Positions 56,707 through 64,000 of a DNA stretch of 64,000 bases are shown in pieces (within the stretch, counting starts at the first letter, position 1; every line of letters starts with the position of its first letter). The position numbers and the translations under genes were made by a program. Under the pieces are notes generated by a model. The model made no database searches. It was not told the DNA's origin and saw nothing but the letters and a program-made list of their open reading frames with translations. Source of the stretch: Mixta calida (GTDB lineage: Bacteria; Pseudomonadota; Gammaproteobacteria; Enterobacterales; Enterobacteriaceae); assembly GCF_002953215.1 (NCBI RefSeq), contig NZ_CP026378.1:3330540-3394539 (forward strand). The letters are read 5' to 3'.

Positions 56707-56958
56707 TTACTCGCGGCCCAGCGCTAACGCCAGCAGGCCATAATAATGTTTTTCCATTTCCGTTCCCGTGGCGCCATCCAGTCGCGCCACCAGCTTTGAA
56801 CAGATCGCTTTACGATTTACCGTTTGACCGGCACGTAAAATTTCTTCCACAATTTGTCCCAGCGTCTCCTGCTGGGTTGGAAGCGAACTCTCTGCCATCG
56901 TGCATGACTGCGCAAGATTATGCCCAGTCTCAGGTGTCCATCGTTGCTGCTGCATCAT
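56707..56958 (-). CDS. YmgB/AriR-like protein (copy 2)
   Basis: 83 residues if the ATG at 56958 is used, which has GAGG eight bases before it; other in-frame starts are 56970 and 56898. The core LGQIVEEILRAGQTVNRKAI then CSKLVARLDGATGTEMEKHY resembles YmgB, including the LGQ-V-x3-L pattern. Only weakly similar to copy 1, so they are old paralogues rather than a recent duplication. Confidence 0.7.
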   Translation of the reverse strand: MMQQQRWTPETGHNLAQSCTMAESSLPTQQETLGQIVEEILRAGQTVNRKAICSKLVARLDGATGTEMEKHYYGLLALALGRE

Positions 56959-57144
56959 CGGCGCCCTCATGGTCAGATTAAAAAACAGGCTAACGGTCTG
57001 GTGGCTAAACTATACAAAAACCTAAAAGCTGTACAGGTTTTTTTGATCATTTTGTTAATTTTGCGTCACTTTCAGGAAATCAGGCGATCCGGCCTTCTAC
57101 CCAGAGTTCGCTTTCAGCTCAGTTTCCTGCCAGACGCTATCAAT

Positions 57145-57170
57145 AAAAAAGGCCGGATTAACCGGCCTTA
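57145..57170. terminator. Terminator downstream of cstA
   Basis: AAAAAAGGCCGG-ATTA-ACCGGCCTTA, 10 bp from the cstA stop; on the minus strand it ends in a T tract. Confidence 0.85.
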
Positions 57171-57179
57171 ACAGAAGAT

Positions 57180-58979
57180 TCAGGAGAGCGCTTCGACGGG
57201 CGCCGCCTGCGATCGCGCGCGCCACAGCTGTATCCAACGCTGAATGGAGGCGATCATGATGACCACGCCCAGCGCCACCATAATGATCGAGATGGTGCCG
57301 TTAAACAGGTTATAGCCTTTTGCCTCGGCGTTGAAATAGACGTTTTTCACCATCCACCAGGCGGCGTAGTTAACCGTAACGTAGAGATAAGCAAGCGGAA
57401 TCAGGCAGGTCAGCATATATCTGCGCTTCTGTCCCATACGCAGAATAATGGTGGCGCCGATCATCAGGCCAATGGAGGCCATCAGCTGATTGGATACGCC
57501 AAACAGCGCCCAGACCGAGTTAATATCGCCGGAGTTCAGCAGATATCCCCACAGCAGACAGGCGACGATGCTACAACCGATCGCGCCCGGCATCCAGTTG
57601 GTGCGCTTCAGCGGCGCCCAGATATCGCCCAGAAAATCCTGTAACAGGTAGCGCGCCACGCGGGTGCCGGAATCGACGGCGGTCAGAATAAACACCGCTT
57701 CAAACATCACCACAAACTGGAAAAAGTAGGAAGCCAGATGGCTGAACCAGGGGATGCGGGTGAAGATATCCGCCATGCCGACCGCCAGCGTTACCGCGCC
57801 GCCGGTGCGCCCGTAAAGGTCGAGTCCAATCGCTTCGCTGAGCTGCGGCAGATGCACCACATTCATGCCTAAGCCGGCAAACACCTCCGGCGTCGAGTTG
57901 ATCGCGAAATAATCCGCCGGATGCAGTGCGGTAGCGGCAATCAGCGCCATGACGCCCACCACGCACTCTGCCAGCATAGCGCCGAAGGCGACCGGCAGGA
58001 TATCGTTCCACTTATCGATCTGTTTCGGCGTGGTGCCGGAGCCGATAAAGGCGTGGAAACCGGAGATCGCGCCGCAGGCGATGGTAATCGAGATAAACGG
58101 CCAGACCGGACCAGCCAGCACCGGCCCGTTGCCGTGGATAAACTGCGTCACAGCCGGAAACTGGATTTCCGGGTTGATAAACACCACGCCGATAACCAGC
58201 GCGCCAAACACGCCGATTTTCATAAAGCTGGAGAGATAGCCGCGCGGCGTCAGCAGCATCCATACCGGCAGAGCGGTAGCGAAGAAGGCGTAAAAAGGCA
58301 GCAGCATGCTGACGGTGGAGGCTTTCAGGCTAAGCCAGGCGCCGAACGCGGAATCCTGAATATAGGGGCCCGCGATAACGCAGCCGAAAATCACCAGGAT
58401 ACCAACCCAGGTCGCGCCGCGCATACTGCCGGTAACGCGCTCCCACAGCCCAACGCCAATCGCCACCGGAATAGTCATAAAGACCGCAAAGGTGCCCCAC
58501 GGGTTGCGCTCCAGCGCATGCACCACCACCATCGACAGACCTGCCATGGTAATGGTGATGATAAACAGCATCGCCAGGCCGGTGCACCAGCCAGCAACCG
58601 GTCCCAGCTCTGACTTCGCTACTTCAGAGAGTGATTTCCCCTGATGCTTCATCGAGGCGAACAGCACCACGGTATCGTGCACCGCCCCGCCGATTACGCA
58701 GCCGATCAACAGCCAGAGGAAGCTGGGAAGATAGCCGTACTGCGCGGCCAGCACCGGTCCTACCAGCGGCCCGGCGGCGGCGATAGCGGCGAAATGGCTG
58801 CCGAAGTTCACCCATTTTTTCGTCGGCACGTAATCCTTGCCGTCTTCCAACTGATGCGACGGCGTAACCTCGCTGTCATCGGCGTTCAGCACTTTACGGA
58901 CGAAAAATACCCCATAAAGGCGATAGCAGATAGCGAGGATACTCAGCGTCGCGATAACAAACGTCAGTGCGTGTGACAT
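57180..58979 (-). CDS. cstA: CstA-family peptide/pyruvate transporter
   Basis: 599 residues with many membrane segments. CstA family: GRLYGVFF-like YRLYGVFFVRKVL at the start, PLVGPVLAAQYGYLPSFLWL, HDTVVLFASMKHQGKSLSEV, and FHAFIGSGTTPKQI. E. coli CstA and BtsT are about 700 residues; this is the shorter subgroup. It moves peptides or pyruvate across the inner membrane. No YbdD-like small partner gene is next to it. A tandem 7-bp repeat lies 220 bp upstream. Confidence 0.88.
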   Translation of the reverse strand: MSHALTFVIATLSILAICYRLYGVFFVRKVLNADDSEVTPSHQLEDGKDYVPTKKWVNFGSHFAAIAAAGPLVGPVLAAQYGYLPSFLWLLIGCVIGGAVHDTVVLFASMKHQGKSLSEVAKSELGPVAGWCTGLAMLFIITITMAGLSMVVVHALERNPWGTFAVFMTIPVAIGVGLWERVTGSMRGATWVGILVIFGCVIAGPYIQDSAFGAWLSLKASTVSMLLPFYAFFATALPVWMLLTPRGYLSSFMKIGVFGALVIGVVFINPEIQFPAVTQFIHGNGPVLAGPVWPFISITIACGAISGFHAFIGSGTTPKQIDKWNDILPVAFGAMLAECVVGVMALIAATALHPADYFAINSTPEVFAGLGMNVVHLPQLSEAIGLDLYGRTGGAVTLAVGMADIFTRIPWFSHLASYFFQFVVMFEAVFILTAVDSGTRVARYLLQDFLGDIWAPLKRTNWMPGAIGCSIVACLLWGYLLNSGDINSVWALFGVSNQLMASIGLMIGATIILRMGQKRRYMLTCLIPLAYLYVTVNYAAWWMVKNVYFNAEAKGYNLFNGTISIIMVALGVVIMIASIQRWIQLWRARSQAAPVEALS

Positions 58980-59344
58980 AGCTCACTCCAGAGATAAAAA
59001 GAATCGGGGCTATCCTGTCACGACGCGCGCTTACCAGCGGCGACAAAGCGCGTCAGCGGCGCTATGGCGCGCTAAACGGTCGGAAAACGGCATTAAGCGG
59101 CGGTCAGCATGAGGGATAAACGGCGGACGGCGCAGATGATATTCAGGCGGAGGCTTATCTTTCAGGGGACTTTTTGCGCCGTCGGGAAACAATCTGTACC
59201 GCAGGATGCAGGATGCAGGATGCAGGATGCAGGATGCAGGCGAGACGATAAAACACAGAGAAAAAATTAAAGGCTATCTGTTGCCGTGCTCCGCCCGTTT
59301 CTGCGCAACAGTAGATAAACGAGCGCGAGTCGGCAACATGCCGT
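58980..59344. other. cstA upstream region
   Basis: About 365 bp with no gene. It contains the cstA promoter, an unusual GC-rich part (58,990-59,110) with several GGCGC motifs, and the 7-bp tandem repeat. No CRP box was found with confidence. Confidence 0.5.
59201..59240. repeat. Tandem 7-bp repeat GCAGGAT, about 5.7 copies
   Basis: Five perfect GCAGGAT units plus GCAGG in the intergenic region upstream of cstA. Seven is not a multiple of three, and the tract is outside any gene I can support; it could change promoter spacing or leader length by slipped-strand copying. Confidence 0.9.
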
Positions 59345-59449
59345 TTAGTGTGTAAACAGGCTAAAGGTATGGCTGTAGTAACTCGCCATCCAGCCTACAT
59401 AAACCAGCCATACCAGCAGCACGCCGGCTAAACCCAATTTCATTGACAT
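59345..59449 (-). CDS. Tiny membrane protein, 34 residues
   Basis: ATG at 59449 (or ATG at 59443) to TAA at 59345. The product begins MSMKLGLAGVLLVWLVYVGW and ends MASYYSHTFSLFTH: one transmembrane helix with a short polar tail. GGGAGAG stands five bases before the ATG. Not recognised as a known small protein. Good RBS plus membrane helix make it more than chance. Confidence 0.6.
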   Translation of the reverse strand: MSMKLGLAGVLLVWLVYVGWMASYYSHTFSLFTH

Positions 59450-59924
59450 GACGACTCTCCCTTATTGCCAGGCTTGCGCCTCTTCTCGCAATAACTTGCC
59501 AGAGCGTGAAATGCCATAAATTGCGCCAGATCAATCAAGCCGGATATATGTGAAAAATGTAGAAATGATGTAGATCATTATTTACTTTTTCTCGCTGCGG
59601 TTGTTTTTAAGCGCGGCATCAGCAGCGGTGAACTTCCAGAAAATAGCGCGCCTGCTTTCCTGTTAACCTGGCCGTTTGTTTATTTTCGTAGGCGGAACCC
59701 AACGACCGCCGCGCGGATAATTAAATTTTAATCTTGTTAAGTCAGTCGCTTAACCGTTTTTCGCCGTCATAATTATTTCAAACATGATAATGATAATTAG
59801 TGTGATAACATCCAGCATGTTTAAGAAATTTTAGCGTCATGTTGCCGTAATTTAACCAGCAAAAAATTCAGGTTTTCGCCGGAATTATCCATACCGGAGC
59901 AGACACACTGGAGAGGGGCTAATT
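59450..59924. other. Intergenic region before the truncated regulator
   Basis: About 475 bp, AT-rich in its right half, no gene found. GATAATGATAATTA at 59786-59799 resembles half to two thirds of a Fur box. The promoter of the response-regulator fragment probably lies here. Confidence 0.4.
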
Positions 59925-60239
59925 ATGGAACCAATAGTTTATGTGGTGGATGACGACTATTCGGTCAGGCAATCGCTGGTAAGTTTGCTGACGGCGGAAG
60001 ATTATCAGGTCGCTGATTTCTCCTCCGCACAGGCGTTTCTCGCCTACCCTTTCAGCCCGGCGCCAGGCTGTCTGATTCTGGATATGAATATGCCGGAAGC
60101 AAACGGCTTTGACGTGACTGAAACCTTGCCCCATCTCGACTGCCTTATTCCTATGATCTTTCTGACCGGCTACGGCACGATTCCGCTGACGGTCAAAGCG
60201 ATGAAAGCGATCTCAGACAGCATAAGCGTCATACGATGA
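59925..60239 (+). pseudogene. FixJ-family response regulator, receiver domain only
   Basis: 104 residues with RBS GAGAGGGG. A FixJ/TtrR-like receiver: acidic pocket VVDDDYSVRQSL, phospho-acceptor D in LILDMNMPEANG, T in IFLTGYGTIPLTVKAMKA. The normal next part (AxxFLxKP and a LuxR-type HTH, about 100 residues) is missing; the frame goes to AISDSISVIR and stops. No sensor kinase is nearby. So probably a decayed gene, though a stand-alone receiver is possible. Confidence 0.75.
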
Positions 60240-60376
60240 ACGATTTAAAGATTCAGAATCGGGTGCTGTCTTACCATCGGAGCAAGAAGCCGCCTGAGGT
60301 TCGTATCTTCTCGCGCCCGGAAAATAATAATCCGCTTCCCTAAACCTTGTTCACTCACCAAAATGAGGATGTTTGT

Positions 60377-61198
60377 ATGACTATGTTCACGACACAGGAT
60401 GGCGCCCAGCTCTATTACAAAGACTGGGGCTCGGGTAAGCCGGTCCTTTTCAGCCACGGCTGGCCGCTGGATGCGGATATGTGGGACAGCCAGCTCAATT
60501 TCCTCGCTGAGCGCGGCTACCGCGCCATCGCCTTTGACCGTCGCGGCTTTGGCCGTTCAGAGCAGCCGTGGGAAGGCTACGATTACGATACTTTCGCTTC
60601 CGACATCAACGATCTGCTGACTCATCTCGATCTGAAAGAAGTGACGCTGGTCGGCTTCTCAATGGGCGGCGGCGACGTGACGCGCTATATCAGCCGCTAC
60701 GGCAGCGCGCGCGTCTCGGCGCTGGTATTGCTGGGCGCAGTGACGCCGATTTTCGGCAAGACGGAAGACTATCCGCAGGGCGTCGATATGAGCGTGTTTG
60801 AAGGCATTCGCGACGGACTGCGTAAAGATCGCGCGCAGTTTATCAGCGATTTTTCTCCGATTTTTTACGGCACCAACGCCGGACAGACCGTGTCGGAAGG
60901 CGTGCTGACCCAGACGCTGAATATCGCCCTGCTGGCGTCGCTGAAAGGCACCATCGACTGCGTCACCGCCTTCTCGGAAACCGACTTCCGTCCCGACATG
61001 GCGAAAATCGACGTGCCGACGCTGGTGATCCATGGCAGCAACGATCAGGTGGTGCCGTTTGAAAGTACCGGCAAAGTGGCGGCGGAGATGATTCGCAACG
61101 CGGAGCTGAAGGTGTATGACAATGCGCCGCACGGCTTTGCCGTCACGCATCAGGATCAGCTGAACAACGATCTGCTGGCCTTCCTGCAAAGCCGTTAA
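60377..61198 (+). CDS. Alpha/beta hydrolase (arylesterase / non-haem haloperoxidase type)
   Basis: 273 residues from ATG at 60377. Catalytic triad: Ser in LVGFSMGGGDVTRYI, Asp in VIHGSNDQVVPF, His in NAPHGFAVTH; oxyanion loop in FSHGWPLDADMWDSQ. Such enzymes act as esterases and, with a small acid, as perhydrolases; the natural substrate is unknown. Single gene with its own terminator. Confidence 0.9.
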   Translation: MTMFTTQDGAQLYYKDWGSGKPVLFSHGWPLDADMWDSQLNFLAERGYRAIAFDRRGFGRSEQPWEGYDYDTFASDINDLLTHLDLKEVTLVGFSMGGGDVTRYISRYGSARVSALVLLGAVTPIFGKTEDYPQGVDMSVFEGIRDGLRKDRAQFISDFSPIFYGTNAGQTVSEGVLTQTLNIALLASLKGTIDCVTAFSETDFRPDMAKIDVPTLVIHGSNDQVVPFESTGKVAAEMIRNAELKVYDNAPHGFAVTHQDQLNNDLLAFLQSR

Positions 61199-61200
61199 GC

Positions 61201-61231
61201 AAAAAAAGGGAGGATGCGCCGCATCCCCCTT
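61201..61231. terminator. Terminator after the hydrolase
   Basis: AAAAAAAGGGAGGATGCG-CC-GCATCCCCCTTTC. A near-symmetrical hairpin between convergent transcripts. Confidence 0.75.
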
Positions 61232-61245
61232 TCATTCCTGCATTT

Positions 61246-61608
61246 TTACAGACGCGCGATCTCTTCGGGCGAACGGTAGATTTTCAGGCCGCGCTGCTGC
61301 GCCACCTCAATATCCTTATCCGCCCCTTGCGATGCGCCTTCAATGCGGTAGATGGCGTCGCACTTGCCAATCAGCCGGTGCGCCACCGGGTAAAGCAGCG
61401 ACTCGCTGATGGCATCGTCCAGCCGCTGCGAACCGGCGGCCTTCGCCAGCGGCAGCGCCAGCCATTCGCCGATCACCGGCACGTGTCCGCGCTGATAAAC
61501 CTCCCATGCCGCCTGCTCCAGCCGCTGAAGATTCTGCGCGATCAGCCTTTCGTCGCCGTTGGTGCCGCTGCGATAAGGCCCGGCGATAAGGATCAGTTCC
61601 ACATTCAT
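61246..61608 (-). CDS. DUF4406-like protein (nucleoside 2-deoxyribosyltransferase-like fold)
   Basis: 120 residues from ATG at 61608 (MNVELILIAGPYRSGTNGDE). The start IAGPYRSG and later CDAIYRIEGASQGADKDIEV are the pattern of DUF4406 proteins, which have a Rossmann-like fold related to nucleoside deoxyribosyltransferases. Function unknown. It starts 7 bp after the nudK stop and is probably cotranscribed with it. Confidence 0.75.
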   Translation of the reverse strand: MNVELILIAGPYRSGTNGDERLIAQNLQRLEQAAWEVYQRGHVPVIGEWLALPLAKAAGSQRLDDAISESLLYPVAHRLIGKCDAIYRIEGASQGADKDIEVAQQRGLKIYRSPEEIARL

Positions 61609-61615
61609 AGCTGCC

Positions 61616-62233
61616 TCACATGATGCCGTTAAGGGCAAGATACTGTAATAACATGATGGTCTTGGCATCCACGATGTCGCCATCCCGGATCGCCTGCATC
61701 GCCGCCTGAAAGCTAACTTCCAACACCTCGATATCTTCGTCCTCCTCCTTTATCCCGCCGCCGTCTCCGGCGCGATCGCCTGCCTGATACTCCGCAATAA
61801 AGAAATAGAGCTTCTCCGTCACCGAGCCGGGACTCATAAAAGCCTCGAAAACTTTCTGCACCTGCCCGACGCTATAGCCGGTCTCCTCTTCTACCTCCGC
61901 CCTGATTCTTTGCTCAGGATCGAGGTTATCCAGCAGCCCCGCCGGCGCTTCCAACAGAAAGCCAGGATGCTCGTTCACGTAGAGCGGAAAGCGGAACTGG
62001 CGGGTAAGTATCACGCTCTGCTTTGCGCGGTTATAAAGCAGCAGCGTCGCGCCGTTGCCGCGATCGTAAACTTCGCGGCTCTGGCGCTGCCATTCCCCGT
62101 CCCGTCGCCGGAAATCAAACGTGTATTTCTTCAGTAAATACCAGTCGTCGGATAGCGTTTTGCTTTCTACAATTCGCACCTCCGCCTGTCTGTTGCCTGT
62201 CAGGTTACCCGTTTCTGCATGTTTTACTGGCAT
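61616..62233 (-). CDS. nudK: GDP-mannose pyrophosphatase NudK
   Basis: 205 residues from ATG at 62233 with a strong GGAGG RBS. Nudix box: G-x5-E-x7-REUXEEXGU type, seen as [20 protein letters not shown] then GYSVGQVQ. N-terminal [20 protein letters not shown] is typical of NudK, which splits GDP-mannose into mannose 1-phosphate and GMP. The longer open frame to 62557 is an artefact. Divergent from the DeoR regulator. Confidence 0.9.
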   Translation of the reverse strand: MPVKHAETGNLTGNRQAEVRIVESKTLSDDWYLLKKYTFDFRRRDGEWQRQSREVYDRGNGATLLLYNRAKQSVILTRQFRFPLYVNEHPGFLLEAPAGLLDNLDPEQRIRAEVEEETGYSVGQVQKVFEAFMSPGSVTEKLYFFIAEYQAGDRAGDGGGIKEEDEDIEVLEVSFQAAMQAIRDGDIVDAKTIMLLQYLALNGIM

Positions 62234-62318
62234 GGACGCACCTCCTTCGGTAATATGCGCACTATATCGTGCAAAAACATGCATACTCAAGAATTTTCGT
62301 GCAATTAAGAAGAAACCT
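62234..62318. promoter_or_regulatory. nudK / DeoR-regulator divergent promoter region
   Basis: 85 bp with two CGTGCAA direct repeats (near 62269 and 62299) and an inverted pair GTGCA ... TGCAT. These are candidate operators for the DeoR regulator and could control both genes. Confidence 0.45.
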
Positions 62319-63074
62319 ATGCTGACCTCACAACGTAAACAACTCATCCTGCAAAAGCTCGCCGCCGACGGCCAGGTGCTGTCGAAAATGCTGAGCGAAG
62401 AATTCAACGTTTCCGAAGATACGATCCGTCGCGATCTGCGCGAGCTTTCCGCCGAAGGGTTGTTGCAACGGGTGCATGGCGGCGCGCTGCCGGCCTCCGC
62501 CGCCGCCGCCACCTTCTCCGAGCGGAAAAATCTGCGTCTGGACGCCAAGCGCGCCATTGCGAAAAGGGCCGCGGCGCTGATCGAGCCGGGTCAGGTGGTC
62601 ATGATCGACGGCGGCACCACCACCGCCGAGCTGATTACCTTTTTGCCGCACAGCCTGCAAATTACCGTGGTGACGCACAGCCCCGGCATTGCGCTGGGCC
62701 TGGCGGATCACCCGCTGATCGACGTGATCATGATCGGTGGACGCCTGTTCAGGCATTCGCTGGTGGCGGTCGGCGCGGCGGCGATCGAAAACGTGGCTAA
62801 CGTGCGGGCGGATATCTTTTTTATGGGCGTGACCGGCATTCACGCCGAGGCGGGATTAAGCACCGGCGACTATGAAGAATCCTGCATTAAACGGGCTTTT
62901 GCCGGCAAGGCGGCGGAAACCGTGGTCATGGCCTCGCCGGAGAAGCTCAATACCGCCTCGGCCTGGGTTATCGGCGATCTGGCGCTGATCAATACAATGA
63001 TTGTGGAAAGCGATACCGATGAACATCTGCTGACGCCCTTTATCGAGAAAGGGGTCACGGTAATTAAAGCGTGA
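62319..63074 (+). CDS. DeoR-family transcriptional regulator
   Basis: 251 residues from ATG at 62319. N-terminal [23 protein letters not shown] then [20 protein letters not shown], with the DeoR signature RRDLxxLxxxGLLxRVHGGA. C-terminal sugar-phosphate-sensing domain: [13 protein letters not shown] and [13 protein letters not shown]. The ligand is unknown; family members sense phosphorylated sugars. It is divergent from nudK, which it may regulate. Confidence 0.92.
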   Translation: MLTSQRKQLILQKLAADGQVLSKMLSEEFNVSEDTIRRDLRELSAEGLLQRVHGGALPASAAAATFSERKNLRLDAKRAIAKRAAALIEPGQVVMIDGGTTTAELITFLPHSLQITVVTHSPGIALGLADHPLIDVIMIGGRLFRHSLVAVGAAAIENVANVRADIFFMGVTGIHAEAGLSTGDYEESCIKRAFAGKAAETVVMASPEKLNTASAWVIGDLALINTMIVESDTDEHLLTPFIEKGVTVIKA

Positions 63075-63148
63075 CGCGCTGCGGCCGAATGGCGGCAGCC
63101 GCCCGATGTTAATGCGTCAGCGCAAAAGCGCGGACGAACGTGACCTGG

Positions 63149-63532
63149 TTAATGCGCGCGACTGCGTCCGGCGCGTTTTTTGCCGTTGTCGGCGCGCTTC
63201 GCGGCGTCAATCGCCGATCGTATCCACTCCGCCAGCGCCTCCTGGTCTTCCAGCAGCGCGTCGGGCAGGGTGTAAAAAGACAGCTCAACCGATTTGACCG
63301 CGCCATCCGCGCCGCGCCGGGCGTAGGTGAAGGGTTCGCAGCCAGCGGCGATAAAGCGGCTGCGGTTATGCGCATCGGTTTTGAGAAACACCACGCCCGC
63401 CGGGTCAATCAGCAGCACCATCAGGCCGTCATAAAACAGCGCGGTGCAGCCAAACATGCGGCGGACGGCGAAGCGCCCCAGCGGGGCGATCTGATCAAGA
63501 ATAAACTGTGTGGTTTCATCATAAACGGGCAT
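63149..63532 (-). CDS. TfoX N-terminal domain protein
   Basis: 127 residues from ATG at 63532 (PVYDETTQFILDQIAPLGRF), with GGAGGAAG upstream. TfoX/Sxy N-terminal domain: VRRMFGCTALFYDGLMVLLI, FLKTDAHNRSRFIAAG. It lacks the TfoX C-terminal domain, so it is not the competence regulator itself; single-domain relatives have no known function. The tail is rich in basic residues (AKRADNGKKRAGRSRAH). Confidence 0.82.
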   Translation of the reverse strand: MPVYDETTQFILDQIAPLGRFAVRRMFGCTALFYDGLMVLLIDPAGVVFLKTDAHNRSRFIAAGCEPFTYARRGADGAVKSVELSFYTLPDALLEDQEALAEWIRSAIDAAKRADNGKKRAGRSRAH

Positions 63533-63609
63533 CGCTTCCTCCTGCGCTTGCGCAACGACCGCCAACGTGCCGGTCGTTGCGCTTTAGCGCCAGTGTAGCC
63601 CGTTATTCA

Positions 63610-64000
63610 TCAGAAGCTATAGTTCGCCGTAACGGTCACATTGCGCGGCGCGCCGTAGACCACATACTGACTGACGCTGGTGTCATATTTCTTATCAAGC
63701 AAGTTGTTGAGGTTCGCCTGCACCGACAGCTGCCTGGTCACCTGATAACGGCCAAACAGATTAACCAGCGCATAGCTGCCCTGCCCGGCATGCCAGGTGC
63801 CGTTGCCTTCCGGCGCGCTGACATTCTGCCAAACCTTGTTCTGCCAGTTCACCCCGCCGCCGACGGTGAGGTCGCGCAGCGCGGGCGGCGTCCAGGCGGC
63901 GAACAGCTTGACGCTGGTGCGCGGCTGGGTGGGGTTGATCGCATTGCCGTCGCCATCTTCCGCCACGTAGCGCGTAGCGCCGAGCGTCATTTGCAGGTCG
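63610..64000 (-). CDS. TonB-dependent siderophore receptor, C-terminal end (continues past window)
   Basis: The last 130 codons of a larger gene; the frame is open to the window edge. Beta-barrel strands with the typical end (LSVQANLNNLLDKKYDTSVS, then GAPRNVTVTANYSF with C-terminal Phe) show an outer-membrane receptor. The pattern TSVKLFAAWTPPALRDLTVGG resembles FhuE/FoxA-type hydroxamate siderophore receptors; the ligand cannot be decided from this part. Confidence 0.88.
   Translation of the reverse strand, partial: DLQMTLGATRYVAEDGDGNAINPTQPRTSVKLFAAWTPPALRDLTVGGGVNWQNKVWQNVSAPEGNGTWHAGQGSYALVNLFGRYQVTRQLSVQANLNNLLDKKYDTSVSQYVVYGAPRNVTVTANYSF

Noticed and set aside
61616..62557. Longer 313-residue version of nudK
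   Set aside because: The extra N-terminus overlaps the DeoR gene antisense; the RBS and family start are at 62233.

Overview
The left 21.8 kb is a classic Enterobacterales chromosome backbone: yfhH-yfhL-acpS-pdxJ-recO-era-rnc-lepB-lepA-rseCBA-rpoE, nadB, trmN6, srmB, grcA, ung, grpE, nadK, recN, bamE, rnfH, ratA, smpB and the tmRNA gene ssrA. The gene order matches Escherichia coli, but the right flank (uvsE, guanidine-controlled gdx, a short CstA, paired YmgB/AriR-like genes, nudK with a DeoR regulator) and the protein sequences suggest an Erwiniaceae-type host (Pantoea, Mixta or Erwinia). That placement is inference; the order Enterobacterales is secure.

From 21,816 to 50,717 a complete-looking P2/186-type prophage sits in the 3' end of ssrA, bounded by a 48-bp perfect direct repeat. 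The tail and lysis genes run leftward (ogr, D, U, T, E/E', FII, FI, an invertase, tail fibres, I, J, W, V, S, R, lysC, lysB, endolysin, holin, X, L, M, N, O) and P and Q run rightward. Then come a LexA-controlled DinI/Tum-like gene, replication gene A, small early genes, fil, cII, apl, cI and int. Regulation is 186-like: CI/Apl/CII plus an SOS-induced antirepressor candidate. Three 20-bp TTGT-N12-ACAA boxes mark the four expected Ogr-activated late promoters. The most unusual part is 28.7-32.8 kb: a Gin/Hin-type serine recombinase lies next to five 26-bp crossover-like sites, three in one orientation and two in the other. Each site leads into a different in-frame C-terminal module for one tail-fibre gene. 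One module is currently fused to the fibre gene and four are silent. This looks like a multi-way tail-fibre switch rather than a simple two-state one.

Immediately right of the prophage (50.7-52.9 kb) is the wreck of a second ssrA-targeting element: a CP4-57/IntA-type integrase cut off by an IS1 copy. The IS1 has no flanking target duplication and its other end truncates an unrelated gene, so an IS1-mediated deletion probably removed most of an island.

The right end (53-64 kb) is host accessory chromosome: an exported protein with LEA-like 11-residue repeats, UV endonuclease uvsE, a guanidine-II riboswitch with gdx, two YmgB/AriR-family genes, a CstA-family transporter with a 7-bp tandem repeat upstream, a tiny membrane-protein ORF, a truncated FixJ-like regulator, an alpha/beta hydrolase, a DUF4406-like protein, nudK, a divergent DeoR regulator, a TfoX N-terminal-type protein and the C-terminal end of a TonB-dependent receptor.
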